Positions 1-5,072 are shown, numbered from the stretch's first letter. The stretch: 5,072 bases of DNA from Burkholderiaceae bacterium (GCA_023268425.1 JALRFN010000274.1:1-5072); one strand, 5' to 3'. Translations and numbers: made by a program. Notes: generated by a model not told the origin, from the letters alone.

Positions 1-182
1 AACTGCGCCAAAAAGACGCTGCTGCATTGACGGCTGAAGTGAAGTCTTTGCAAAAAGCTCACTTCGGTCTGCGCATGCAAAAAGGCACGCAGCAATTGAA
101 CAACACCGCTTCCTTGCGTCAAACCCGCCGCGCGATCGCTCGTGCCAAAACGGTTTTGACCGAAAAGCAAGCCGCTGAGTGA
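1..182 (+). CDS. rpmC: 50S ribosomal protein L29 (C-terminal part, 5' end outside window)
   Basis: Structural protein of the large ribosomal subunit, near the exit of the peptide tunnel. The reading frame is open from the first base; full codons begin at position 3 (LRQKDAAAL...) and end in TGA at 180-182, giving 59 visible residues. L29 is usually 63-66 residues, so only about the first five are missing. The segment SLRQTRRAIARAKTVL near the C-terminus is the conserved basic L29 helix, and the whole visible chain is the expected alpha-helical, Lys/Arg-rich hairpin. It lies 11 nt upstream of rpsQ in the standard S10-operon order rpmC-rpsQ, so the two are surely co-transcribed. Nothing appears broken; the gene is partial only because of the window edge. 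Confidence 0.95.
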   Translation, partial: LRQKDAAALTAEVKSLQKAHFGLRMQKGTQQLNNTASLRQTRRAIARAKTVLTEKQAAE

Positions 183-187
183 GGAGT
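181..187 (+). promoter_or_regulatory. Ribosome-binding site of rpsQ
   Basis: GAGGAGT partly overlaps the rpmC TGA stop (180-182) and sits 6-7 nt before the ATG at 194. It decides the rpsQ start against the in-frame GTG at 179 and suggests translational coupling of L29 and S17. Confidence 0.8.
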
Positions 188-193
188 GACACC

Positions 194-463
194 ATGACGG
201 AATCGAAGACTTCCAGTGCACGTACCTTGGTGGGCAAGGTCGTGAGCGACAAACGCAACAAGACGGTGACCGTGTTGGTTGAACGCCGCGTGAAGCATGA
301 GCTGTACAGCAAAATCATGATTCGCTCGAGCAAGTACCACGCGCACGATGAAAACAATGAATATCACATGGGTGATGTCATTGAGATCAGCGAAAGTCGT
401 CCGCTGTCCAAGACCAAAACCTGGGTTGCGACCCGTTTGGTTGAAAAGGCAGCCTTGGTTTAA
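194..463 (+). CDS. rpsQ: 30S ribosomal protein S17
   Basis: Small-subunit primary rRNA-binding protein that contacts 16S rRNA and helps early 30S assembly. The 89-residue product has the S17 OB-fold sequence: GKVVSDKRNKTV at 14-25, then the family signature GDVIEISESRPLS at 60-72, followed by SKTKTWVATRLVEKA. Length is normal for bacterial S17. The ATG at 194 is chosen because AGGAG at 182-186 lies 7 nt upstream; an in-frame GTG at 179 would overlap the end of rpmC and this ribosome-binding site. It is the last gene of the S10-type operon here, because a strong intrinsic terminator follows the stop codon by about 23 nt. Confidence 0.97.
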   Translation: MTESKTSSARTLVGKVVSDKRNKTVTVLVERRVKHELYSKIMIRSSKYHAHDENNEYHMGDVIEISESRPLSKTKTWVATRLVEKAALV

Positions 464-486
464 TTGCCAAGTTTGTTCGATGAAAG

Positions 487-521
487 CCGGCCACTCAGCT
501 TTGAGTAGGCCGGTTTTTTTT
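487..521 (+). terminator. Rho-independent terminator of the S10-type operon
   Basis: CCGGCC-ACTC at 487-496 pairs with GAGT-(A)-GGCCGG at 503-513. This gives a 10-bp stem with one bulged A and a 6-nt loop (AGCTTT), followed by eight T at 514-521. The AAA at 483-485 can extend pairing into the T-run. It is a textbook intrinsic terminator directed to the + strand, 23 nt after the rpsQ stop. The opposite strand has only a short T-run, so strong bidirectional action is not expected. Confidence 0.92.
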
Positions 522-547
522 CGCCGACTGACACCTACCAGATGCCA

Positions 548-568
548 CTAAGCCAGTTGTGGGCTTAG
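548..568. repeat. Perfect 7-bp inverted repeat upstream of the peroxiredoxin gene
   Basis: CTAAGCC (548-554) and GGCTTAG (562-568) are exact reverse complements separated by AGTTGTG. No T-run follows, so it is not an intrinsic terminator. It lies just before the candidate promoter of the peroxiredoxin gene, so it could be an operator or an mRNA hairpin left from read-through. It does not match the OxyR consensus (ATAG-N7-CTAT tandem) well. Function is unknown; the dyad itself is seen directly. Confidence 0.5.
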
Positions 569-578
569 CGCGATCATG

Positions 579-606
579 TTGCCAACTCCCAAAGTCGCGT
601 GACAAT
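579..606 (+). promoter_or_regulatory. Candidate sigma-70 promoter of the peroxiredoxin gene
   Basis: TTGCCA at 579-584 (5 of 6 to TTGACA) is followed after 16 nt by GACAAT at 601-606 (4 of 6 to TATAAT). This would put transcription start near 613, about 30 nt before the ATG at 646. The gene lies after a strong terminator, so it needs its own promoter in this 124-nt stretch, and this is the best match I see. The -10 element is weak. Confidence 0.35.
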
Positions 607-645
607 GGCAGATTGATCCACCGACTGATTCAAAGGAAGACAGAG

Positions 646-1158
646 ATGCTCAAAATCGGCGATGCGCTGCCCAAAACCACCTTGATGGAATTCGTTCAAG
701 AAGACACCCCGGGCTGCGCTATGGGCCCTCAACCGGTTGATGTCGCAGCCGCAACGGCGGGCAAGACCATTGCTTTGTTTGCCCTGCCCGGTGCATTCAC
801 CCCGACGTGTTCAGCCAAACACGTGCCAGGTTATGTGGCGGCTTTTGACGAACTGCGCGCAGCCGGCGTTGATGAAATCTGGTGCGTGAGCGTCAACGAC
901 GCCTTTGTCATGGGCGCGTGGGCGCGTGACCAGGCTGCGGTCGGCAAAGTGCGCATGTTGGGTGACGGCTCTGCCGTGTTCACACAAGCCATGGGCCAAG
1001 TCTTGGACCTGACCAGCAAAGGCATGGGTGTGCGCTCGAATCGCTACTCCGCTCTGGTGCGCGATGGCGTCATTGCGACACTCAACGTCGAAGGCCCGGG
1101 CGCTTTCGAAGTCAGCGACGCGCAAACGATGTTGGCGCAAGCCAAAGCCAGCGCCTAA
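646..1158 (+). CDS. PrxII/Prx5-type peroxiredoxin (thiol peroxidase)
   Basis: Probable cytoplasmic peroxidase that reduces H2O2 and organic hydroperoxides using thiols, in this subfamily typically glutaredoxin/glutathione or thioredoxin. The 170-residue product has the peroxidatic motif PGAFTPTCS (48-56) with Cys55, the following KHVPGY, the block GVDEIWCVSVNDAFVM (74-89), and GVRSNRYS (128-135) with the conserved active-site Arg133. Cys80 is 25 residues after Cys55, the same spacing as the two cysteines of plant type II peroxiredoxins (Cys51/Cys76), so Cys80 is the likely partner. Cys24 is extra. There is no glutaredoxin fusion and no signal peptide. The ATG at 646 is supported by AGGAAG at 634-639. 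It stands alone between a terminator and a convergent gene. Confidence 0.93.
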   Translation: MLKIGDALPKTTLMEFVQEDTPGCAMGPQPVDVAAATAGKTIALFALPGAFTPTCSAKHVPGYVAAFDELRAAGVDEIWCVSVNDAFVMGAWARDQAAVGKVRMLGDGSAVFTQAMGQVLDLTSKGMGVRSNRYSALVRDGVIATLNVEGPGAFEVSDAQTMLAQAKASA

Positions 1159-1175
1159 ATGTCTGTATGCAGCGG

Positions 1176-1679
1176 CTAGGCTGATTGAAGCTTGGCCGCC
1201 AAATAGCGGGTGCCCGGCAAGGGGTTGTAGTAGTACGCATCGACCTCCTCGAAGCCGGCATCTCGATACAGTGCGCGGGCGGTCTCCATCTCGTCTAAAG
1301 TGTCCAGCAGCATGTGCGAGTAGCCGACAGCGCGCCCCGTGGCCATGATGCGATCCACCAGCATGCGACCCAAGCCAAAGCCACGGAAAGCGGGTGACAC
1401 GTAGAGGCGCTTCATCTCACAGGCGTTGGGGTAGTCCACGTCTTGTATGGCGCGCAAGGCACAACAGCCGGCAGCGACACCATTGACGGTCGCGATGACC
1501 AGTGCTCCCAAAGGCGGTGCGTAATCGCCTGGCAAATCGGCCAATTCGCTCTCGAAGTTTTGAAAACCGAGGTCTACCTTTAGGGACGCGGCGTAAGCGC
1601 GCATCAAGGCTTTGGCTTGGGCGAGTTCGGCGGCGGATTGGACATCAACCAAGCCGATGTCTGCGGCAGGACAGTGCAT
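1176..1679 (-). CDS. GNAT family N-acetyltransferase
   Basis: Predicted acetyl-CoA-dependent N-acetyltransferase, cytoplasmic, substrate unknown. The 167-residue product is a single GNAT domain. The central strand CEMKRLYVSPAFRG (87-100) leads into the acetyl-CoA pyrophosphate loop R99-G-F-G-L-G104 (R-x-x-G-x-G/A). A long helix and the strand HMLLDTLDEM follow, then ALYRDAGFEEVDAYYYNPLPGTRYL (136-160), the usual C-terminal part of small-molecule or amino-acid type GNATs. The ATG at 1679 is the only good start, yet no clear Shine-Dalgarno lies at normal distance: AGGTG is about 22 nt away. It begins 27 nt after the cytochrome b stop on the same strand, so it is probably translated from that mRNA. 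Its 3' end converges with the peroxiredoxin gene across 17 nt. Confidence 0.9.
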   Translation of the reverse strand: MHCPAADIGLVDVQSAAELAQAKALMRAYAASLKVDLGFQNFESELADLPGDYAPPLGALVIATVNGVAAGCCALRAIQDVDYPNACEMKRLYVSPAFRGFGLGRMLVDRIMATGRAVGYSHMLLDTLDEMETARALYRDAGFEEVDAYYYNPLPGTRYLAAKLQSA

Positions 1680-1706
1680 GATGTCAAAGATTATGCCGGA
1701 GCACCT

Positions 1707-2354
1707 TCATGAAACCAGCAGCAGGACCATCGCCAGGCTGCAAAGGCCCAGAAGTAGCCCCAGCGCGCGCAACTTGGCCCCGTCACCACTGTCTGGGGCC
1801 GCTCGGCGCAAGACCTTGCGCCCATGAACCATAGCGGCCACCAAGGCCTCCCGACGCACCCAGGTGTAATAGCTCAGAGCCAACAGGTGCAGCGCAATCA
1901 TGCCCAGCACCAACCACTGCCCTAGGCCATGGTGGTAGTTCGTGGCCAAGGCCGACCACTGCGCATCGACGCCTGCAGCCCAAGGTCCCGCGGTGGCGAT
2001 CTCGTCATCGGCCACCAAACCCGTGAGCGCTTGCAACCCCACCAGAACAAGCAGACCCGCCGACGCCCAAGCACCACGCGGTGAATGCCCTGGGAACTCG
2101 GGTCTTGACTCGGCTGAGGCCGAGCGGCGCACCCGAGCCCACAAAGGCCAAGCAGCGAATCGCGACCAATGACCACCCACGAAACCCCAAGCCAGGCGCC
2201 AAAACAGCAAAGTGAGCACCGCGTAGCCCAAGCGCATGTGCCACTCCATGGCATTGCCGCCGGTGCGCGCCGTGATGACGGCCAGAATCACACTCAGTGC
2301 GAGTGACCAATGAAAGACGCGAAGAGGCAAATCCCATATGCGTTGTTCCGTCAT
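1707..2354 (-). CDS. Cytochrome b561-like membrane protein (cytochrome b/b6 domain)
   Basis: Inner-membrane dihaem b-type cytochrome that moves electrons between the quinone pool or another donor and a periplasmic cytochrome. The 215-residue product opens with the typical RIWDLPLRVFHWSLA. It carries the expected membrane histidines: His15 (FHW), His39 (EWHMRLGY), His141/His142 (NYHHGLG) and His156 (IALHLLALSYY). Hydrophobic segments lie near 15-30, 42-60, 97-115, 143-165 and 196-214. The first four match the four-helix family core and the fifth is a C-terminal anchor-like extension. The start ATG at 2354 has GGAG 7 nt upstream (2362-2365 on the complement). It is divergent from the cytochrome c' gene, its likely redox partner, and upstream of the GNAT gene. 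Confidence 0.9.
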   Translation of the reverse strand: MTEQRIWDLPLRVFHWSLALSVILAVITARTGGNAMEWHMRLGYAVLTLLFWRLAWGFVGGHWSRFAAWPLWARVRRSASAESRPEFPGHSPRGAWASAGLLVLVGLQALTGLVADDEIATAGPWAAGVDAQWSALATNYHHGLGQWLVLGMIALHLLALSYYTWVRREALVAAMVHGRKVLRRAAPDSGDGAKLRALGLLLGLCSLAMVLLLVS

Positions 2355-2454
2355 CTCGACACTCCAAAATCAGTCAAACCTTGATCGGCTACGATGAATC
2401 ACAGGTTCAATTGTGCGCCGATGAAAAAGCACAATGTTATGAGGGGAAGTGACG
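2355..2454. promoter_or_regulatory. Divergent promoter region between cytochrome b and cytochrome c' genes
   Basis: This 100-bp stretch must hold promoters for both divergent genes. On the + strand the best pair is TTGTGC (2411-2416) with TGTTAT (2435-2440), 18 nt apart, but both boxes are poor and the -10 would almost touch the ribosome-binding site. On the minus strand I see no convincing pair. No good FNR/NnrR-type palindrome (TTGAT-N4-ATCAA) is present; TTGAT at 2381 lacks its second half. The region is AT-richer than its flanks. That both genes share control is inference from the arrangement. Confidence 0.35.
2441..2449 (+). promoter_or_regulatory. Ribosome-binding site of the cytochrome c' gene
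   Basis: The purine run GAGGGGAAG ends 5 nt before the ATG at 2455. An in-frame GTG at 2449 overlaps this run, so the ATG is the better start. Confidence 0.65.
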
Positions 2455-2904
2455 ATGAAATCATTCAAATGGGCCTTGGCCCTTGGTGTCGGTCTGGCCA
2501 TCACGCAAACGTCGTGGGCCCAGTTCAAAAACGATGAGGAGGCCGTCAAATACCGCCAGGGTGTGTTCACCGCCATCAAGGTGCACTACGGTCGCTTGGG
2601 CGCTATGGTCAAGGGCCAGGTGCCATTTGACGCCAAGCTGGCACAAAACGACGCGCAAGTGGTGCAGGTCTTGAGCGCCTTGCCATGGATGGGGTTTACG
2701 GAAGGCTCAGAGGGCATGTCTGAGCATGCGAAAGCTGAAATTTGGATGGAAAAAGACAAGTTTCAACAAGGTGCTCAGGCGCTGCAGAGCAAAACCGCCG
2801 ATCTGCTGAAGGCCGCACAAAGCGGCAACTTGGACCAAATCAAGTTGGCCTTTGGCGCGGTCGGCAAGTCATGCAAAGCCTGCCACGACAATTTCAAACA
2901 GTGA
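2455..2904 (+). CDS. Cytochrome c' (periplasmic, class II c-type cytochrome)
   Basis: Exported haem protein whose family forms four-helix-bundle homodimers with a five-coordinate haem that binds NO and CO; known roles are NO binding or protection. The 149-residue precursor has a Sec signal peptide (MKSFKWALALGVGLA...) with likely cleavage after SWA22, leaving a mature protein starting QFKNDEEAVKYRQ. Mature residues 1-13 and the segment LSALPWMGF...EIW closely resemble Alcaligenes cytochrome c' as I recall it. The covalent haem site C140-K-A-C143-H144 is at the C-terminal end, as in class II cytochromes. In that alignment, distal-pocket Leu16 becomes Phe (precursor 38) and proximal Arg124 becomes Lys (148). 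It is divergent from a cytochrome b561-like gene and convergent with a TlpA-like gene. Confidence 0.95.
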   Translation: MKSFKWALALGVGLAITQTSWAQFKNDEEAVKYRQGVFTAIKVHYGRLGAMVKGQVPFDAKLAQNDAQVVQVLSALPWMGFTEGSEGMSEHAKAEIWMEKDKFQQGAQALQSKTADLLKAAQSGNLDQIKLAFGAVGKSCKACHDNFKQ

Positions 2905-2917
2905 TGTGACGCTCAAT

Positions 2918-2943
2918 GGTCGGCGCGCGGCGCCGCGCTGACC
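2918..2943. terminator. GC-rich hairpin between convergent cytochrome c' and tlpA-like genes
   Basis: GGTCGGCGCG (2918-2927) pairs with CGCGCTGACC (2934-2943), a 10-bp stem with one G-T pair and a 6-nt loop (CGGCGC). It lies 14 nt after the cytochrome c' stop and 15 nt beyond the stop of the opposite gene. It is therefore well placed to end or protect both transcripts. No T-run follows on either strand, so it is not a classical intrinsic terminator; 3'-end stabilisation or Rho-assisted ending is possible. The structure is seen directly and the role is inferred. Confidence 0.5.
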
Positions 2944-2958
2944 GTACCAACCAAGACC

Positions 2959-3474
2959 TCATCCTGCAACTTTGGGTAGCAGGTCGGTGATCAGCTGGTG
3001 CAAGGCTTCGAAGTCGGGGGCACCCACGTAACGTTTGACAATTTGGCCTTCCGTATTGAGCAAAAAACTCGTCGGGGTCAAACGCACATCGTCCCACGCT
3101 TTAGCCAGGGTGCCGCTTTGATCGTAGGCAACCTTGAAGGGCAGTTGGCGCGTCTGTGCGAAGCGCGCCACGTAAGCTGGGCGGTCGTACGACATTGCCA
3201 CAGCAATGGTTTCAAAGCCACGCTCGGCAAACTGTTTGTAGGTCGCACTGAGCTCGGGCATTTCGGCCACACAGCTGGTGCAAGTCGTGGCCCAAAAATT
3301 CACCAGCACCACTTTGCCTTTGAGCGCTTGGGTGGTGAGGGTTTGTCCGTCCAACAATAAAAAAGTGGACTGGGGCGCTGCCGCAGGCTGGCTACATGCG
3401 CTGAGCCAAAAGGCGCAGACCATCGCCGCAAACCGCGGCAAGACAGAGCGGATGCGCGTCAGAGTAGAAAACAT
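2959..3474 (-). CDS. TlpA/ResA-like thioredoxin-fold lipoprotein
   Basis: Predicted envelope thiol-disulfide oxidoreductase; relatives reduce disulfides in the periplasm, for example on apocytochromes or cytochrome oxidase assembly factors. The 171-residue product has a basic N-terminus, a hydrophobic stretch and the lipobox LSAC (24-27), so Cys27 is the likely lipidated residue. The thioredoxin domain follows: KGKVVLVNFWATTC (52-65), active site C65-T-S-C68 followed by AEMPEL, and the cis-proline loop LTPTSFLLN with Pro134. This order is typical of the AhpC/TSA-Redoxin/TlpA group. ATG 3474 is used because an in-frame stop lies upstream with no other ATG or GTG between; its ribosome-binding site is poor. 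The nearby cytochrome c' needs reduced CXXCH thiols for haem attachment, but a dedicated link is only inferred. Confidence 0.9.
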   Translation of the reverse strand: MFSTLTRIRSVLPRFAAMVCAFWLSACSQPAAAPQSTFLLLDGQTLTTQALKGKVVLVNFWATTCTSCVAEMPELSATYKQFAERGFETIAVAMSYDRPAYVARFAQTRQLPFKVAYDQSGTLAKAWDDVRLTPTSFLLNTEGQIVKRYVGAPDFEALHQLITDLLPKVAG

Positions 3475-3658
3475 GGTGATGTCGTTGAAAAAGTCGAACC
3501 CGTGAGCTCTGAGGATTTAACCACAGCAAAGTTCACGACGTATCGACAAGGACACGCGCGGAATAGGCCTCTCTTCATCACGTGCGGCGCGGGATTGGCG
3601 TGGCACCAGGCCGCTGAGGCCAACGCGCATCCTTGCTGAGGTGGTTAAGGCGCGCTGG
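3475..3658. other. Noncoding stretch between the two thioredoxin-fold genes
   Basis: These 184 bp hold the leader of the TlpA-like gene and the 3' trailer of the CPFC protein gene. A weak hairpin is seen at 3598-3626: GCGT-GGC pairs with GCC-(A)-ACGC around a 14-nt loop, without a T-run. A possible -10 (TTAAAT, complement of 3515-3520) for the TlpA-like gene has no matching -35. I see no small gene or RNA here. Confidence 0.5.
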
Positions 3659-4099
3659 TTATGGCCGCGTGCCCGTTGTTTTGTTTCGCGAGGTGGCTGA
3701 CGGGCGCATGGCCTCGCGCGCCAGCGCCAAACGTTGATCCAAATAAACGCCAAAAAAGTCAGGCACCGCCATGCCTTCCAGGCGTTCCGCCACTTCACGC
3801 CCTTGCGCGTTGAAAAAATACAAGGTGGGTGCGACGCGGTTTTTCCACAGCCGGCTGATTTCGCGCGGGGTCAACCACTGACCATCGAAATACTCGACCG
3901 GTACGCCGTCGGTGATGTCCAGTTGTAGGGCAATCAATTCGGTGCGCTGGTGCATGGGGGATAAATAGTTGGTGCGCACGACATCGCAGAAGGGGCAGCC
4001 TTTGAGCGTGGTCATGATCACCAACGGTAATCCGTTGTTTTGTGCAAACAAGGCACGATCACGCAAGGAGTGCGGTTGTTCGAGTTGCGGAGATGCCAT
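3659..4099 (-). CDS. Thioredoxin-fold protein with CPFC motif
   Basis: Predicted thiol-disulfide oxidoreductase or thioredoxin-like protein of unknown partner. The 146-residue product has the segment LPLVIMTTLKGCPFC (24-38) with redox pair Cys35/Cys38, then RTNYLSPM. The second half holds VAPTLYFFNAQGREV (89-103), where Pro91 is the expected cis-proline and the chain follows the thioredoxin beta3-beta4 pattern. The insert between them (LDITDGVPVEYFDGQWLTPREISRLW) is like that of periplasmic SoxW/DsbC-like thioredoxins. However, the N-terminus (MASPQLEQPHSLRDR...) shows no signal peptide or membrane helix, so the protein appears cytoplasmic unless the start is misread. ATG 4099 is preferred; an in-frame GTG at 4108 would add three residues, and neither has a clear Shine-Dalgarno. 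It follows the CoA-transferase stop by 30 nt and may share its mRNA. Confidence 0.82.
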   Translation of the reverse strand: MASPQLEQPHSLRDRALFAQNNGLPLVIMTTLKGCPFCDVVRTNYLSPMHQRTELIALQLDITDGVPVEYFDGQWLTPREISRLWKNRVAPTLYFFNAQGREVAERLEGMAVPDFFGVYLDQRLALAREAMRPSATSRNKTTGTRP

Positions 4100-4129
4100 G
4101 GTCAGCACAAAAAAGAGTGATCGCTCAGT

Positions 4130-5072
4130 TTACGCGATGGTGCCCTGTGCGCGGCTGGCTGCAATTTGCTGCGCCCCCCAACCCAAGACCTCTTGCAACA
4201 CCTCGTCTGTGTGCTGCCCTACCAATGGCGGTGGGCGCAAGTGCTGAACCGGCGTTTGAGACAGCTTGATGGGGCTGGCCACCAATTGCAGATTGGCTTG
4301 ACGCGGGTGGGACCACGTCTCCACCATGCCGCGAGACAGGACGTGAGGGTCGGCAAACACCTCCGCCATGTTGTTGACCGGACCGCAGGGCACATGCGCC
4401 GCATGCAGCGCAGCCAGCCACGATGATTTGCTGCGCGTGCGCATGACTGTTGCGAGCAAGGGCACCAAAACGTCGCGGTTGCGCACACGGTCGGCATTCA
4501 ACACGAAGCGCGCATCTTCGGCCAGGTCCATGCGCTCCGCGACTTCGCAGAAGCGTCGATACTGCCCGTCGTTGCCGACCGCTAAGATCATGTGGTCAGC
4601 ACTGCCGTCCGCGTGAGGTGCAACCTCAAAGACTTGGTAGGGCACGACGTTGATGTGCGCGTTGCCCATGCGCCCTGGCACTTGGTCGTGGTGTTGCCCA
4701 TGAACCAAGTAGTTAGAGGCCAAGCCGGCCAACATGGCGACTTGGCTGTCGAGCAAAGCCAGGTCGATGTATTGGCCTTGTCCTGTGCGCTCAGCGTGGC
4801 GCAAAGCGGCAAGAATCGCCACGGTGGCATACATGCCGGTGAACAAGTCGGCAACAGCGACCCCAACTTTTTGGGGTCCCCCGCCGGGCAAGTCGTCGCG
4901 CTCCCCCGTGATGGACATCAAGCCGCCCAAGCCCTGAATTGCGTAGTCGTAGCCCGCACGATCGGCATAGGGTCCCGTTTGCCCAAACCCGGTGACCGAA
5001 CAAATGACCAATGAGGGTTTGAGCTGCGCAAGGCTTTGTGCGTCCAGGCCATAGCGTTTCAGGTCTCCGACT
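4130..5072 (-). CDS. Family III (CaiB/BaiF) CoA-transferase, N-terminus outside window
   Basis: Transfers CoA between carboxylic acids through an aspartyl-CoA thioester; cytoplasmic, usually an interlocked dimer. The visible 313 residues start VGDLKRYGLD at the window edge and end at TAA 4130-4132. Family members are about 400 residues, so roughly 90 N-terminal residues are missing. Hallmarks in order (fragment numbering) are: LVICSVTGFGQTGPYADRAGYD (21-42), QGLGGLMSITG (46-56), GQYIDLALLDSQ (99-110) with Asp103 as the probable catalytic aspartate, VPCGPVNNMAEVFADPHV (227-244), and the C-terminal PPLVGQHTDEVLQEVLGW (281-298). A TTG at 5011 is an internal leucine, not a start. The substrate cannot be told: formyl-, succinyl- and aryl/alkyl-CoA users share these motifs. 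The next gene downstream, 30 nt away, is the CPFC thioredoxin-like gene. Confidence 0.93.
   Translation of the reverse strand, partial: VGDLKRYGLDAQSLAQLKPSLVICSVTGFGQTGPYADRAGYDYAIQGLGGLMSITGERDDLPGGGPQKVGVAVADLFTGMYATVAILAALRHAERTGQGQYIDLALLDSQVAMLAGLASNYLVHGQHHDQVPGRMGNAHINVVPYQVFEVAPHADGSADHMILAVGNDGQYRRFCEVAERMDLAEDARFVLNADRVRNRDVLVPLLATVMRTRSKSSWLAALHAAHVPCGPVNNMAEVFADPHVLSRGMVETWSHPRQANLQLVASPIKLSQTPVQHLRPPPLVGQHTDEVLQEVLGWGAQQIAASRAQGTIA

Noticed and set aside
179..463. GTG start at 179 for rpsQ, adding five residues
   Set aside because: It overlaps the rpmC stop and the AGGAG that serves the ATG at 194; the added residues are not part of S17.
559..645. Extended N-terminus of the peroxiredoxin from a GTG at 559
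   Set aside because: The added residues contain the promoter-like and dyad sequence and match no peroxiredoxin; ATG 646 has a good ribosome-binding site and gives the normal family N-terminus.
2381..2400. FNR/NnrR-type box near TTGAT in the cytochrome b/c' intergenic region
   Set aside because: Only the first half-site is present; the expected ATCAA at the right spacing is missing.
2449..2904. GTG start at 2449 for cytochrome c'
   Set aside because: It lies inside the purine-rich ribosome-binding site; ATG 2455 gives a normal signal peptide.
2998..3360. 120-codon + strand open frame opposite the TlpA-like gene
   Set aside because: Shadow of the lipoprotein gene, with no ribosome-binding site and no recognisable product.
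3517..3798. 93-codon minus-strand open frame spanning the gap after the CPFC protein
   Set aside because: It overlaps the CPFC gene in another frame, is Arg/Trp-rich in a way typical of off-frame reading, and has no family resemblance.
4592..5014. 140-codon open frame on the + strand opposite the CoA-transferase
   Set aside because: It is antisense to a gene with clear family motifs throughout, has no recognisable domain, and reflects codon bias of the real gene.

Overview
The window looks like an ordinary chromosomal segment of a betaproteobacterium, most likely Burkholderiales and probably Comamonadaceae-like. This rests on recalled protein resemblance and moderately GC-rich composition, not on a database search. 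I recognise eight protein genes, two of them cut by the window edges. I see no tRNA, rRNA, CRISPR array, insertion sequence or phage feature.

Layout. The left edge (1-463, + strand) is the end of an S10-type ribosomal protein operon: the C-terminal part of rpmC (L29), then complete rpsQ (S17). A strong intrinsic terminator follows at 487-521, so the spc-type genes (rplN and on) do not directly follow. A monocistronic PrxII/Prx5-type peroxiredoxin (646-1158, +) has its own leader with a 7-bp dyad and a candidate promoter. On the minus strand, a membrane cytochrome b561-like protein (1707-2354) is followed by a GNAT acetyltransferase (1176-1679). Divergent from the cytochrome b, across about 100 bp, is a periplasmic cytochrome c' (2455-2904, +). 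Convergent with it, separated by a GC-rich hairpin, is a TlpA/ResA-like thioredoxin lipoprotein (2959-3474, -). After a 184-bp noncoding stretch come a second thioredoxin-fold protein with a CPFC motif (3659-4099, -) and the C-terminal three quarters of a family III (CaiB/BaiF) CoA-transferase (4130-5072, -), which runs off the right edge.

How the genes may work together. The middle has a redox and envelope-electron-transfer theme. A thiol peroxidase, a membrane b-type cytochrome, a soluble gas-binding c-type cytochrome and two thioredoxin-fold proteins lie within 3.5 kb. A plausible reading is that the cytochrome b passes electrons to, or takes them from, cytochrome c', while the TlpA-like lipoprotein keeps periplasmic thiols reduced. 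That is inference from adjacency. The GNAT and the CoA-transferase have no visible link to this theme. I found no convincing undescribed system; the most useful leads are the cytochrome b/cytochrome c' pair and the haem-pocket residues of the cytochrome c'.
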